A DNA stretch of 64,000 nt from an uncultured Cellulophaga sp. (lineage in GTDB: Bacteria > Bacteroidota > Bacteroidia > Flavobacteriales > Flavobacteriaceae). The translations under genes and the position numbers were made by a program. Shown piece after piece: positions 36,862-46,350 of the stretch (its first letter is position 1; the number at the start of each line of letters is the position of its first letter). The notes beneath the pieces are model-generated. The model was not told the origin of the DNA and did not search any database. It saw only the letters and a program-made list of their open reading frames with translations. The DNA is taken from positions 100,122 through 164,121 of the forward strand of contig CANLOV010000010.1 in assembly GCA_947492955.1 (NCBI GenBank), in the 5' to 3' direction.

Positions 36862-37689
36862 ATGAGAAAATGGATTTTAATAATTATTGGAATTATTCTG
36901 ATTGGAATAATCGGAGTTGGAATTAAAATTAACTCTGATTTTAATGACCTCACAGAAGCTTATAATTCTGAACATACTCTGAATGAACCGAATTTGAATA
37001 TCCTTTCCGATTCTAAATCACCTAACGAAAAATATAAATATTACGAATATCAATTTGACAAAGGAGCACTTGGATATTCGAAGGTGTTTTGGTCTGTAAT
37101 AGAAAATGATGAAAGTATAAATGACTTAAAATCTGGATTGATTCCAAGTGGATACAAAATTATTGGGTGGAATGACGATAGCGAATTGATTTTACAAAAA
37201 TGGAAACCATATTACGAATCTAATACTACGTATGAATTGAATAATAAAACAGAATTCAACGGAGTAAAAATACACATATCGAATACGAAATTAAATTCAA
37301 AAAAGGAGTACTTAGGCATAGTAGCTGATACGATAACAAACTGGCAATTATATAAAGATTCGGAGATATTATTTGCGAGTAATATGGTTGACTCAAACCG
37401 ATTTACTGCTGAAATTAAAAAATCGGACAAGTATAAAAATCTGTACTTGAATTTCTTTTATGACTTCAATAATGAAATTATGAAGCGTGAAATAAAATTG
37501 GTTTCAGACAATAAAACTTTAGCAACGTTTGAGAATGAAAATAGAAGTCATTCACCTTTTCCGATGGAAAAATATATTTTGGATAGAATAAGAATGGTAA
37601 ATCCGAATAAGGAAATGGAAATAGTATATTCTGACCCAATTATGAAAAACGGAATTATAGTTGGACTATTAAAATTAACTAACGAATAA
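36862..37689 (+). CDS. Single-helix membrane protein (cassette 16)
   Basis: 275 aa. An N-terminal membrane anchor (WILIIIGIILIGIIGVGIKI) is followed by a large soluble, presumably periplasmic domain with a mix of beta and charged segments. No family is recognised. Alone in its cassette; ends pair as GTTGTGCGT / ACGCACAAC. Confidence 0.6.
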   Translation: MRKWILIIIGIILIGIIGVGIKINSDFNDLTEAYNSEHTLNEPNLNILSDSKSPNEKYKYYEYQFDKGALGYSKVFWSVIENDESINDLKSGLIPSGYKIIGWNDDSELILQKWKPYYESNTTYELNNKTEFNGVKIHISNTKLNSKKEYLGIVADTITNWQLYKDSEILFASNMVDSNRFTAEIKKSDKYKNLYLNFFYDFNNEIMKREIKLVSDNKTLATFENENRSHSPFPMEKYILDRIRMVNPNKEMEIVYSDPIMKNGIIVGLLKLTNE

Positions 37690-37699
37690 AAAAACGAAC

Positions 37700-37830
37700 G
37701 CACAACAACGGCTATAAGTAATTGCTTGTTCTCGCCTACTTCTGAAAATCCTCGCGGATTTTCAGTTTGGTGTGTACTTGCTAAGTTTAGTGCTAAACCA
37801 CGCAACTACTCATAGCCGAGACCGTTGTGC
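37700..37830 (+). repeat. attC-16
   Basis: 131 bp. Left core GCACAAC, right core GTTGTGC. Outer arms GGCTATAAGTAATTGC / GCAACTACTCATAGCC, inner GAAAATCCTCGCGGATTTTC (fold E). Confidence 0.9.
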
Positions 37831-37843
37831 GTAATTCGAGAGA

Positions 37844-38401
37844 ATGAAAAACTTAATAGATGAAATAAAAGAAATTGAATTCAAAGTAAAACAGAATTTT
37901 GATTTTGACCTTGACAAGGAATTTGAAGTGATTTCATCTAACTTGAACTTGAAAGAAAAAGAACTTCTTAAATCAGATTTTCAGTACTTTTTAAATAAGG
38001 GGAAATTTGTTGTGATAAATACATTTGCTGGTGGAATTTTATTTTTAAAAGTACCTGAACAAATTGAAAAAATAACAATTGATTCTCGAGTTGAAAAGAA
38101 TGATTTTAATGTTTGTGTAATTTTTGAGTCAGATTTAAGAAAAACTGAAAACATAAAATACAGACCAAAAGCAAGTAAAATACAATTTATTGAATGGAAA
38201 GACATCGCTATATTTCCAAATTTCTTTAAATATGAAAAAGGAATACAGATAGCCCTATTGACTGTAATAGGAAAAATAGTAAAATGGATTTGTGAATATG
38301 GACGAACAAATTTTGCGTATATGAAAATAGTGAATGAATTTAATATAGAGTTGCTGATTAATGAACAAATCGGAACAAATCTAAAAGTTGAACTGAATTA
38401 A
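37844..38401 (+). CDS. Hypothetical soluble protein (cassette 17)
   Basis: 185 aa, no signal or membrane helix. Acidic helical N-terminus (LIDEIKEIEFKVKQNFDFDL), mixed middle. No family is recognised. It is the only gene in its cassette, 14 bp after the right core. Confidence 0.58.
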   Translation: MKNLIDEIKEIEFKVKQNFDFDLDKEFEVISSNLNLKEKELLKSDFQYFLNKGKFVVINTFAGGILFLKVPEQIEKITIDSRVEKNDFNVCVIFESDLRKTENIKYRPKASKIQFIEWKDIAIFPNFFKYEKGIQIALLTVIGKIVKWICEYGRTNFAYMKIVNEFNIELLINEQIGTNLKVELN

Positions 38402-38408
38402 AAACTAC

Positions 38409-38606
38409 GCACAACAAGGGCTATAATTAATACGGGTTTTGGTGTTTAAACCAAAGTTTAGTGTATTTTTATAAAGTCCGCCAAATCTTTTGATTTGGCT
38501 TTAAAAATGAAAAAATTAAAACAAAATTAAAAGTTTTGTCTAAGTGCTTAATCGGAAATTAATCGCTTATTTATTCCCGTACTAATCATAGCCGAAGCCG
38601 TTGGCT
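38409..38606 (+). repeat. attC-17
   Basis: 198 bp, fold D. Left core GCACAAC, right core GTTGGCT. Central GCCAAATCTTTTGATTTGGC palindrome. Confidence 0.9.
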
Positions 38607-38627
38607 ACAATTAAAACAAAACAACAT

Positions 38628-39455
38628 ATGAGTTTTTTTAAAAAACTATTTGGAATTAAGGATGATACTTTAAAAAATAATAGAAAAGAAGGGAAAGGAA
38701 CACCTAAGGAGCAAGTAGAATTAACTAACGAGACAAGTAACGCAGTAGAAACTAAAGTTCACCCTGATTTGGAAAAATTTAAACAAGTGCCTTGGATGAC
38801 AGAGTCTAGACTCAATAATGTAACTATTTGTCTAAATGCAGATTATAGACCATCCAATTCTCTTCCAACTGAATTTGAACGAAATTTACGTCCATCAATT
38901 GAGATTGCTCAAAGATTAAATGCTATCAAAGCATTAGTACTCTGGTTAATGGTTCCTCAAGAAAATCTAGAAAGCGATAAAATTTTAAATTTCATAGAAA
39001 AAAATGACCTTAAGGATTTTATGAGTGAAGAAGAAAAAGAAATTCTCAATGTGTCTCGAGATGATGAACAAGCGAGAAACGCTATTGGTTGGAAATTTGA
39101 AAATGCTTGGTCATTAGCTTGGTATTTTGGATATACTGAACCTGAAATAACAGGAAAAATGATGTCTGGAGAACAAATGCAAGAGATTTTACAAGATTTT
39201 AGTTGTCCGATAGACGAAAATATTAAAGATTGGATAAAGGGTAAAACAACTCTTTCGGAAGAGGAGTTAATACAGAAAGAAGATTTGTTTTATTGCCTTC
39301 ATAATGCTGTAAGAAGTGCTCAAATGGGACGAGAAACTGTCCCGAATGGTTTTGACCCAATGGGAAATGGTGGAGTAATTCACGAAAGAAGACATTCTTT
39401 AACTTGGATGTTATCTAAAGGAACAAGTTGGGAAGAAACAGATTTAAGCACATAA
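38628..39455 (+). CDS. DUF4272-like protein (cassette 18)
   Basis: 275 aa from the ATG at 38628. Typical segments: EIAQRLNAIKALVLWLMVP, then ARNAIGWKFENAWSLAWYF and FYCLHNAVRSAQMG, followed by a late HERRHSLTWM. This matches DUF4272-type proteins, soluble and of unknown function, often encoded beside toxin or immunity genes. Ends pair as GTTGGCTACA / TGTAGCCAAC. Confidence 0.72.
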   Translation: MSFFKKLFGIKDDTLKNNRKEGKGTPKEQVELTNETSNAVETKVHPDLEKFKQVPWMTESRLNNVTICLNADYRPSNSLPTEFERNLRPSIEIAQRLNAIKALVLWLMVPQENLESDKILNFIEKNDLKDFMSEEEKEILNVSRDDEQARNAIGWKFENAWSLAWYFGYTEPEITGKMMSGEQMQEILQDFSCPIDENIKDWIKGKTTLSEEELIQKEDLFYCLHNAVRSAQMGRETVPNGFDPMGNGGVIHERRHSLTWMLSKGTSWEETDLST

Positions 39456-39474
39456 AACAACTGTAGCCAACACT

Positions 39475-39657
39475 ATATATAGCAAATAGGGCGATTTAAG
39501 TCAGTTCGAAAGACTTGTGTTTGTATGTTATGTCGCCAAATCTTTTGATTTGGCTTTACAAAGAAAAGATAAATCAAAATGCAAAAGTTTGGCTTAGTGC
39601 TTAATCGAAAATAATCGCTTGCCCTCTGCCCTAAATGCCATATATTTAACGTTGGCG
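39475..39657 (+). repeat. attC-18
   Basis: 183 bp, fold F with a shorter centre. Left core AGCCAAC, right core GTTGGCG. Contains GCCAAATCTTTTGATTTGGC. Confidence 0.86.
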
Positions 39658-39672
39658 GTAATTAGAAAAACA

Positions 39673-40398
39673 ATGTATCAAGAGATAAAACCATCAGAAG
39701 GACTTAATAATGTAATCGACTCTTTTTGGACATTCTCAAATAATAAAGCGAGTGAAAACTTCAAAGTATTACCTGATACTTGTACCGATATTATATTTGA
39801 CATTAACCAAAATAAAGGTTTTATATCGGGAATTATGACAAATTATCAACTTCCAGAATTATCAATCGAATCGAATTTAATCGGAGTTCGTTTCAAAGCC
39901 GAAAAATTTGGTTCCCTATCAAAAATTCCGCTAAACGAAATTAAAAATTTACGAGTTGAATTATCACAAATATTTTCTGTCTGCGAACAAGATACATTAA
40001 GCCAATTAAACAATTTAAAACGAACAAAAGAGAAAATTAATTTTCTTGAAAAATTTATAGCAACATCATTTGAGAAAAATTATCGAAGACAAGATAAATT
40101 GGTTCTGTCGGTAGCACAGAAAATAAGGTTATTAAAAGGGAATATCAATATTAGCAAAATAGCAAAATCGAACAACATCAGTTTAAGACAATTAGAGAGA
40201 CGTTTTAAAAGTTACATCGGTTTGTCAATAAAGGAATTTTCAAACGTAGTACGCTTCAAAAATGCGAAAAAACTAATTAAATCTTCTACCGAAACAAGCC
40301 TTTTAGAAATTGCTTTTGATACAGGTTTTTTTGACCATTCTCATATGAATTATGAATTCAACCGAATTGCTGGAGAAAATCCAAGCTTCTTTAGATAA
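39673..40398 (+). CDS. AraC-family regulator (cassette 19, gene 1)
   Basis: 241 aa from the ATG at 39673. The C-terminal double helix-turn-helix is clear (NISLRQLERRFKSYIGLSIK, then LEIAFDTGFFDHSHMNYEF and ENPSFFR). The N-terminus (SFWTFSNNKASENFKVLPDT) is the sensor region common in this subgroup. Co-carried with a VOC-fold lipoprotein 60 bp downstream, which it may control. Confidence 0.88.
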   Translation: MYQEIKPSEGLNNVIDSFWTFSNNKASENFKVLPDTCTDIIFDINQNKGFISGIMTNYQLPELSIESNLIGVRFKAEKFGSLSKIPLNEIKNLRVELSQIFSVCEQDTLSQLNNLKRTKEKINFLEKFIATSFEKNYRRQDKLVLSVAQKIRLLKGNINISKIAKSNNISLRQLERRFKSYIGLSIKEFSNVVRFKNAKKLIKSSTETSLLEIAFDTGFFDHSHMNYEFNRIAGENPSFFR

Positions 40399-40435
40399 TG
40401 TCGTTTTTTTACAAAGTAATATTTTTATAGTCGAG

Positions 40436-40443
40436 TAACTTTG
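40436..40443 (+). promoter_or_regulatory. -7 element before the VOC gene
   Basis: TAACTTTG matches TAnnTTTG and lies 16 bp before the VOC start codon. A clear -33 TTTG is not seen; the AraC product may supply activation. Confidence 0.45.
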
Positions 40444-40458
40444 TAATAAAATAACAAT

Positions 40459-40974
40459 ATGAAATTTTGGGTTTTATCAATCAGTTTAATTATGGTTATC
40501 TCTTGTAAAAATAAGGTCAATAATCCAGAAAAAAGTATTGTTGATAACCACGAACTTAAAACAAAAGAAATGGACATTCAGTACGCATACACAATCCTCT
40601 ACGTAAAAGACATACCTAGAACAATAGAATTCTACAAAGAAGCATTTGGATTTGAAAAAAAATTCCTAACACCTGAAAATGACTATGGCGAAATCATATC
40701 AGGAAAAACAACAATCGCATTTGCAAATATTGAGCTTGGTAATTCGAACTTTAAAAAAGGTTTTTTAGAAAGTAATTTGAATGAAAAGCCATTTGGAATT
40801 GAATTAGCATTTACGACATCAGAAGTTGAAAAAGTAATGGAAAGAGCAATTAAAAACGGAGCTATACTTTTGGAAGAAACAGTAACAAAACCTTGGGGAC
40901 AACAAGTTGGTTATCTGAGAGATTTAAACGGATTTATTATTGAGATTTGCACACCAATTCAAACTGCGGAATAA
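40459..40974 (+). CDS. VOC-fold (glyoxalase-like) lipoprotein (cassette 19, gene 2)
   Basis: 171 aa. Lipobox MVISCKNK (Cys16) precedes a VOC domain: YTILYVKDIPRTIEFYKEAF, then GEIISGKTTIAFANIE and VGYLRDLNGFIIEICTP. The VOC family includes glyoxalases, dioxygenases and drug-binding resistance proteins. A lipid anchor is unusual for this fold and points to a periplasmic binding or detoxifying role. Paired with the AraC gene in one cassette. Confidence 0.8.
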   Translation: MKFWVLSISLIMVISCKNKVNNPEKSIVDNHELKTKEMDIQYAYTILYVKDIPRTIEFYKEAFGFEKKFLTPENDYGEIISGKTTIAFANIELGNSNFKKGFLESNLNEKPFGIELAFTTSEVEKVMERAIKNGAILLEETVTKPWGQQVGYLRDLNGFIIEICTPIQTAE

Positions 40975-40981
40975 AAACTAC

Positions 40982-41177
40982 CGCCAACAATGTATAAAAA
41001 ACATAGGACATTTGTGCTAAACCGAAAGTTCTATGCATATTAACATAGTCCGCTAAATATAAAATTTGGCATTTAAAACAGAAAAGATAAAAGCAAAATA
41101 TTTATATTTAGCTAAGTAATAAACCGAAACGATAGTGCTTATCACCTGCCCTACGTTTCTTATACTCACCGTTACCA
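40982..41177 (+). repeat. attC-19
   Basis: 196 bp, fold B. Left core CGCCAAC, right core GTTACCA. Cassette ends pair as GTTGGCGGT / ACCGCCAAC. Confidence 0.9.
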
Positions 41178-41186
41178 ACAAACTAA

Positions 41187-41894
41187 ATGAAAAAAAACGA
41201 AATAACATTTATACCTGATTTAAACGACTACATCTTATCTGTTTCATTAAGAGAAAATAGTATTTTAAAGGAATTAAGAGATAGAACCGATAATCACCCA
41301 AACTCTATTTTACAAATACCACCTGAACAAGGCCAGTTTATGACTTTTCTATTGAAAATGTTAAATGCTAAAAAAGTAATAGATATTGGAACATATACTG
41401 GTTATAGTGCACTTTGTATGAGTCTTGCTCTTCCGAAAGACGGAAAGCTTGTAACTTGTGATTTAAATGAAGATTGGGCAGATATAGGGAAGCCTTATTG
41501 GGAAAAAGCAGGTGTGGAAAAGATTATTGATTTAAAGATAGCTCCTGCTCTTGAAACACTATCTGAATTAATCGAAAATAATGAAAGTAATACTTATGAT
41601 TTTATATTCATTGATGCCGACAAAATAAATTATGATAATTATTACGAAAAAGCATTAGAACTAATAAGGCCTGAGGGAATAATAGCAATAGACAATGTTT
41701 TATTATTTGGTTCTGTATTAAATCCAAACTATTTAAGTTCTGATTTACAAAAAGTACTTTCAAAAGATGATATTGAATCTGTCAAAAAACTTAATTTAAA
41801 AATAAAAAATGACGAAAGAGTTGATATTAGTATGTTACAAATTGCAGATGGTTTGACATTAGTTCGAAAAAAGTCAGTTGGTAACAATGTATAA
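41187..41894 (+). CDS. SAM-dependent O-methyltransferase (cassette 20)
   Basis: 235 aa. Class I methyltransferase of the CCoAOMT/catechol-OMT type: KKVIDIGTYTGYSALCMSLA (SAM site), GKLVTCDLNEDWADIG, then DFIFIDADKINYDNYYEKAL and GIIAIDNVLLFGSV. It probably methylates a small hydroxylated compound with a divalent metal. The C-terminal residues come from the attC-20 left core. Confidence 0.88.
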   Translation: MKKNEITFIPDLNDYILSVSLRENSILKELRDRTDNHPNSILQIPPEQGQFMTFLLKMLNAKKVIDIGTYTGYSALCMSLALPKDGKLVTCDLNEDWADIGKPYWEKAGVEKIIDLKIAPALETLSELIENNESNTYDFIFIDADKINYDNYYEKALELIRPEGIIAIDNVLLFGSVLNPNYLSSDLQKVLSKDDIESVKKLNLKIKNDERVDISMLQIADGLTLVRKKSVGNNV

Positions 41895-42071
41895 AAAACA
41901 TAGGGCGGTTTAAGATTGTTCGAAAGGTTTGGGCTTATCCGCGATGTCGCCAAATATAAAATTTGGTGTTTCAATATTGAAGATAAACACAAAACATTAT
42001 ATTTGGCTTAGTTATAAACGTAAAGTTAGAGCTTACCCTCTGCCCTACGTCTCTTATACTCACCGTTGTGT
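41879..42071 (+). repeat. attC-20
   Basis: 193 bp, fold B. Left core TGGTAAC, right core GTTGTGT. Contains CGCCAAATATAAAATTTGG. Confidence 0.88.
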
Positions 42072-42079
42072 GTCATTAA

Positions 42080-42385
42080 ATGAAAAGCGTAATTAAATAT
42101 AAAAATCCTTGGTATGAAACTGACCAAGACTTAACACAGCAATTAAAACTTGAAATTGCTTCCAATCACGCTTTGGCTGGTAAAAAAGTAAAAACAATAG
42201 CTAGACGTGATGACAATGATGATGTGCTTTATAAAATTCTTGACAAGGACTCAACATTTGCGATTGTTCATTTGACTTGGAAACAATCAAAACATACTGA
42301 CACTATATGGCCAAAAACTAGAATATTTAAAAGTTTGCAAGAAGTTCAAGAGCAAATTAATGAGGATAATCTTGACTGGGAATAA
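42080..42385 (+). CDS. Small protein, immunity-like (cassette 21, gene 1)
   Basis: 101 aa. NPWYETDQDLTQQLKLEI and VLYKILDKDSTFAIVHLTW are recognisable short blocks, but I cannot name the family. Its size and pairing with an ankyrin protein 5 bp downstream suggest an immunity or inhibitor role. Confidence 0.6.
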   Translation: MKSVIKYKNPWYETDQDLTQQLKLEIASNHALAGKKVKTIARRDDNDDVLYKILDKDSTFAIVHLTWKQSKHTDTIWPKTRIFKSLQEVQEQINEDNLDWE

Positions 42386-42390
42386 AAAAT

Positions 42391-42846
42391 ATGGAAAGTA
42401 GAGAAACCCAAATAGAAATATTAGCAGGAGACGGAAATCTGACCGAATTGAAAAAAATATTGGATTCAGGGTATTCTCAACTCGAATTAGATATTGCTTT
42501 AGAAAATGCAATTGCCTATTCTCGCATTAAAATAGCTGAATATTTACTAGAACTAGGAGCAGACTTTTCGAATTACGATTATCAAGGAACTTATTATGCA
42601 GTTCATAATAATGAATTAGAAGGATTGAAATTCGCAATCGAACGAGGTGTAAATGTAAATATTAACGAGGGACAACTATTAAACACAGCAATTGTAACTG
42701 TATACAATACTAAAGACCCAACAACATTGAATTATTTGCTTGAAAAAGGTGCAGACCTGAAATTTTTGTCAAAAAAAATAATGGATGCATTTGGAAATAG
42801 TGAAATAAAAGAAATAATAAAAAACGCCACACAACACGGTGTATAA
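42391..42846 (+). CDS. Ankyrin-repeat protein (cassette 21, gene 2)
   Basis: 151 aa with about three to four ankyrin-like repeats (NAIAYSRIKIAEYLLELGAD, then NELEGLKFAIERGVNVN and TLNYLLEKGADLKF). Ankyrin repeats bind proteins; no enzymatic domain is present. It follows the preceding small gene by 5 bp. The stop lies in attC-21. Confidence 0.75.
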   Translation: MESRETQIEILAGDGNLTELKKILDSGYSQLELDIALENAIAYSRIKIAEYLLELGADFSNYDYQGTYYAVHNNELEGLKFAIERGVNVNINEGQLLNTAIVTVYNTKDPTTLNYLLEKGADLKFLSKKIMDAFGNSEIKEIIKNATQHGV

Positions 42847-43024
42847 AACATAGCTAATGTGTGCTAAATCTAAAGGTTTGTGTACATTTTAAAAGTCCGC
42901 CAAATTTTTAATTTGGCTTTTAAATAGAGAAAAATTAAAAACAAAATATAAAAATTCGGCTCTGTGTTTATCCGAAAAGTTAGTATCTTTTTGCACGCTA
43001 CGTTCCATACACAAACCGTTCTAT
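42829..43024 (+). repeat. attC-21
   Basis: 196 bp, fold A. Left core ACACAAC, right core GTTCTAT, which pairs with ATAGAAC at the end of the next cassette. Confidence 0.9.
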
Positions 43025-43140
43025 GCAATTCCCTCTATTTCCTGAAAAATTAATTACTTTATGGAAACGTTTTACGGAAGAGACAGAATTAAAAAAGTGT
43101 TGATTTTTAAATAATTATAAAAACGTTACTCAGAATTTGA

Positions 43141-43974
43141 ATGAACCAACTCAGCGAAATAATAAAAGAAGTATTAAAGAAAGAGAAGCGAAACAAATTC
43201 ACCTTCTTGACTGGTGCAGGAATTTCCGCTGACAGTGGAATTCCAACATATCGTGGGTCGGACGGAATCTGGGTTAAAGGAACTAAGTATCATAAACCAG
43301 AAGAATTTGGGACATATAAATACTTTATAGAAAATCAAGAAGAAGTTTGGCAATACACTTTGTTCAGAAAAAAAATGATTGAAAATGCTAAACCGAATGA
43401 AAGTCATAAAATACTTGCTGACCTTGAAAAAATATTAGGCGATAAATTCCATTTGATAACTCAAAATATTGATAATCTTCATAGAAGAGCTGGAAATGAA
43501 AACATTTATGAAGTTCACGGAAATTATAGAGAGGTGAAATGCTCAACAGATTGCAAAGAAATCTTACCAATTCCAAACAATCTAACTGGAAAAGATATTA
43601 CGGAAGAGCTTAGAAAAGATGAAATTGATTCTCTAAAATGTCCTGAGTGTGGGAATTGGTTAAGACCAAATGTTTTGTGGTTTGACGAATATTATAATGA
43701 AAAAACTAATAAGAAATTCAGCTCTTTGAAAGTGGCAAAGAATAGTGGAATATTATTTATAGTTGGTACATCAGGAGCAACAAATTTACCAATAGAAATT
43801 GCTCATACAACTTTAAAATATGGAGGATATGTGGTTGATATGAATATTGAGGATAATCACTTTACAGAACTTCTAAAAGACAAGAAAAGAGCTATAATAG
43901 TAAGAGAAAGAAGTAGTAGCATACTTCCATTAATAAAAGAACAAATTGAAAAAAGCATAGAACAAGATGTATAG
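43141..43974 (+). CDS. Sir2-family NAD-dependent deacylase (cassette 22)
   Basis: 277 aa. FLTGAGISADSGIPTYRGSD (NAD site), ITQNIDNLHRRAG, the catalytic His in YEVHGNYREV, and zinc Cys residues in VKCSTDC and LKCPECGNW give a complete sirtuin. It removes acyl groups from lysines using NAD+, or acts as an NADase in defence variants. A 117-bp untranslated stretch after the right core may hold its promoter. Its C-terminal codons form the left core of the unusually short attC-22. Confidence 0.9.
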   Translation: MNQLSEIIKEVLKKEKRNKFTFLTGAGISADSGIPTYRGSDGIWVKGTKYHKPEEFGTYKYFIENQEEVWQYTLFRKKMIENAKPNESHKILADLEKILGDKFHLITQNIDNLHRRAGNENIYEVHGNYREVKCSTDCKEILPIPNNLTGKDITEELRKDEIDSLKCPECGNWLRPNVLWFDEYYNEKTNKKFSSLKVAKNSGILFIVGTSGATNLPIEIAHTTLKYGGYVVDMNIEDNHFTELLKDKKRAIIVRERSSSILPLIKEQIEKSIEQDV

Positions 43975-44025
43975 TTCATAGCTACCCTTTGGGATAGCTA
44001 CGAAACCATACACATAACGTTGTAA
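43957..44025 (+). repeat. attC-22 (short form)
   Basis: 69 bp. Left core ATAGAAC, right core GTTGTAA. Arms GTATAGTTCATAGCTA / TAGCTACGAAACCATAC with CCCTTTGGG as the tip, so it is fold A without the central module. Confidence 0.82.
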
Positions 44026-44031
44026 AACATT

Positions 44032-44508
44032 TTGAAGAAAGTGCCCTACATATTAAGTCTCTTTTTGATTTTAAACTATTCTTTTGGTTTTTCTCAAAAC
44101 CAAGTTGAAAATGATTCTGACCTGTTCAATAAATATTTTGAGTATATACCTAAAAATTTGAATAAAACTGAATTTAACTCAAGTTTAGAGAAAAGGATTA
44201 AGACAAAATTAAACTCAATTTCAATATTATTTATGCTCTATTGGAAAAAGGCTGATTTGAATATTAATAAAAAGGAATTAATCATTTTAGAGAATCATGT
44301 TAGAAAACTTGCTTACGAAATTAATAATGATGGAATCAAAATTATACTAAAAGGTTCAATGGCACATGGATGTACAAAATTTTTGAAAAAGCAAAAAGGT
44401 GATAAATTCATCTATGAACTATATTTTTGTTATGGAGATATTGTGAAAAATGATGAAAACATTTTAAAGTTCTTTGAGACTTTTAATAATAGAATGAATG
44501 AATTTTGA
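44032..44508 (+). CDS. Secreted hypothetical protein (cassette 23)
   Basis: 158 aa from a TTG start at 44032. Signal KKVPYILSLFLILNYSFGFS. The rest is helical with a Cys pair (HGCTKFL, YFCYGDI). No family is recognised. Ends pair as GTTGTAAAAC / GTTTTACAAC. Confidence 0.58.
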   Translation: MKKVPYILSLFLILNYSFGFSQNQVENDSDLFNKYFEYIPKNLNKTEFNSSLEKRIKTKLNSISILFMLYWKKADLNINKKELIILENHVRKLAYEINNDGIKIILKGSMAHGCTKFLKKQKGDKFIYELYFCYGDIVKNDENILKFFETFNNRMNEF

Positions 44509-44518
44509 ATAAAACGTT

Positions 44519-44651
44519 TTACAACAATGTATAACCGCAATTACGGCGGATTCGACTACGTCCGAATCCACTCGGAATTGCTAACGTCTGTGCTAAACCG
44601 AAAATTAACGCATATTAACCCGTAACTGACGGTTATACGAGACCGTTATGC
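44519..44651 (+). repeat. attC-23
   Basis: 133 bp, fold C, nearly identical to attC-6. Left core TTACAAC, right core GTTATGC. Confidence 0.9.
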
Positions 44652-44656
44652 TCCAT

Positions 44657-45583
44657 ATGAAAAAAAACCTGCTCCTAATTTTAGTCTTTCTTTTTTTCTC
44701 GTGCAATAAAAGCAACAGCGCAAAGACATATCTCGATTCCGCTATTGATATTATGGAGGAAAACTCCATTAAAACAGAAAATATCGATTGGGATAAGCTA
44801 AAAAATACTGCTCATAAAAATATTGAAGGTAAGAAAACTGCCGAAGAAACATATTCAACAATTGAGAGCGCATTAAAAGAATTAGGTGATAATCATAGCT
44901 TTTTCATACCAAAACAATCTGACACAATTATAGGAGAGAGCGATGAAACAATACCTAGTGTTGAAGCTAAAATATTTAACAAGCAAGTTGCGTATTTAAA
45001 AGTTCCAGCATTTAATAAAGGTGGAGATTTGGCGAATAAATTTGCGACAAAAATCCAAAGTAAAATAATAGCATTAGACAGACCTGAAATTCAAGGATGG
45101 ATTATTGATTTATCGGAGAATTATGGCGGGAACATGTGGCCAATGTATCTAGGTTTAGCACCATTAATAGGAGAAGGTATTTCTGGATATTTTTTTGATT
45201 GGGAAAAAAATAGCGCAGAATGGAGTTTTAAAAATAACGCTGTATATAACAGAGAAGATAATAAGCTGGAAATTAAAAATTCATATGAGCTAAAAAAGAA
45301 ACCAGCTAAGATTGCGATTTTAACAGGTGGAATGACTGCAAGTTCTGGAGAAGCAATAGTAATAGCTTTCAAAGGACTTTCCTCTACGAAGTCTTTTGGA
45401 CAAAAAACAGCTGGACTCTCGACGGGAAACGTCGTTTATGAATTAAGTGATGGAGCTAGACTTATTCTTACAACAACAATTATGGCTGATAGAACAAAAA
45501 AGTTGTACGGGGGACAAATAGAACCCGATATTCCAACAAATAATCCAAAAGGAAAGGCAATTGAATGGCTTATGGAAAAATAA
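44657..45583 (+). CDS. S41-family protease lipoprotein (cassette 24)
   Basis: 308 aa from the ATG at 44657; the ATG at 44648 lies in the attC right core. Lipobox LFFSCNKS. The S41 (tail-specific protease) fold shows a DNHSFFIP turn, WIIDLSENYGGNMWPMYLGL, the nucleophile region MTASSGEAIVIAF and the Lys region SFGQKTAGLSTGN. A PDZ domain is not evident. It probably degrades or processes envelope proteins. Confidence 0.85.
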   Translation: MKKNLLLILVFLFFSCNKSNSAKTYLDSAIDIMEENSIKTENIDWDKLKNTAHKNIEGKKTAEETYSTIESALKELGDNHSFFIPKQSDTIIGESDETIPSVEAKIFNKQVAYLKVPAFNKGGDLANKFATKIQSKIIALDRPEIQGWIIDLSENYGGNMWPMYLGLAPLIGEGISGYFFDWEKNSAEWSFKNNAVYNREDNKLEIKNSYELKKKPAKIAILTGGMTASSGEAIVIAFKGLSSTKSFGQKTAGLSTGNVVYELSDGARLILTTTIMADRTKKLYGGQIEPDIPTNNPKGKAIEWLMEK

Positions 45584-45589
45584 TACGTA

Positions 45590-45786
45590 GCATAACAAAA
45601 CCTAAACGTAATGCGGACTTTAGGCTAAATCTAAAGGTCTGTGTATATTTATAAAGTCGCTAAATCTTTGGGATTTAGCTTTGGACAAGAAAAATTAAAA
45701 ACTAAACCAAAAGCTTTAGCTTAGTGCGCAGACGGAAACAAAAAAGTTTCCTTATCCCCGCACTACGCTTAGCCGAGCCGTTGTAC
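45590..45786 (+). repeat. attC-24
   Basis: 197 bp. Left core GCATAAC, right core GTTGTAC. Arms TAATGCGG / CCGCACTA, central CTAAATCTTTGGGATTTAG. Confidence 0.85.
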
Positions 45787-45798
45787 CCAATTTCGCGA

Positions 45799-46341
45799 AT
45801 GAGAAATATTGAAAAGTTACTAAAGGAAATTATACCACCACCAACTCGAGAGGAACGGGAAGGCTTTACTAATGATAAAATCATTGCTGGACTGAATAAA
45901 GAAGAGTTTTTGATAGTTGAAAAAAGATTGATTCAGGAACTGGAAGAAAATGACGACCTTTTAATCGGACAAACACTAGTTGAAATGAAATCTGAAAATG
46001 CTCTGTCAGTTCTTTCAAAACAACTTAATAAAAAAGATTCTCATTTTGAAAAAATTACCTGGGCTGCATTAATAAATGATTTGAAAAAGGGAGATTCCGA
46101 AATGGAAAAAATAGCTTTTGAAGAATTTGAAAAATTGGAATTCATTTATGCTGTACAAGGTTCGATTTTTATGGACTTAATAAAGTTCAACAGCCCAAGA
46201 ATAAATAAACGAATTGAAAAATTTATTGACCACAAGTATGACTTGGTTGCTCACCACGCTAAAAAAGTTCTCAATTATAATGGTTATGCAGACACATATA
46301 ATAACAATGAGTCCAAAAAATGGTGGGGAATTTGGAAATAG
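45799..46341 (+). CDS. HEAT-like helical protein (cassette 25)
   Basis: 180 aa from the ATG at 45799. All-helical with repeat-like segments (LLIGQTLVEMKSENALSVLS, INKRIEKFIDHKYDLVAHHA), resembling HEAT/armadillo repeats. Such proteins act as protein-binding scaffolds. The core pair GTTGTACCC / GGGCACAAC has one mismatch, so it is slightly decayed. Confidence 0.6.
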   Translation: MRNIEKLLKEIIPPPTREEREGFTNDKIIAGLNKEEFLIVEKRLIQELEENDDLLIGQTLVEMKSENALSVLSKQLNKKDSHFEKITWAALINDLKKGDSEMEKIAFEEFEKLEFIYAVQGSIFMDLIKFNSPRINKRIEKFIDHKYDLVAHHAKKVLNYNGYADTYNNNESKKWWGIWK

Positions 46342-46350
46342 AAAAACTGG

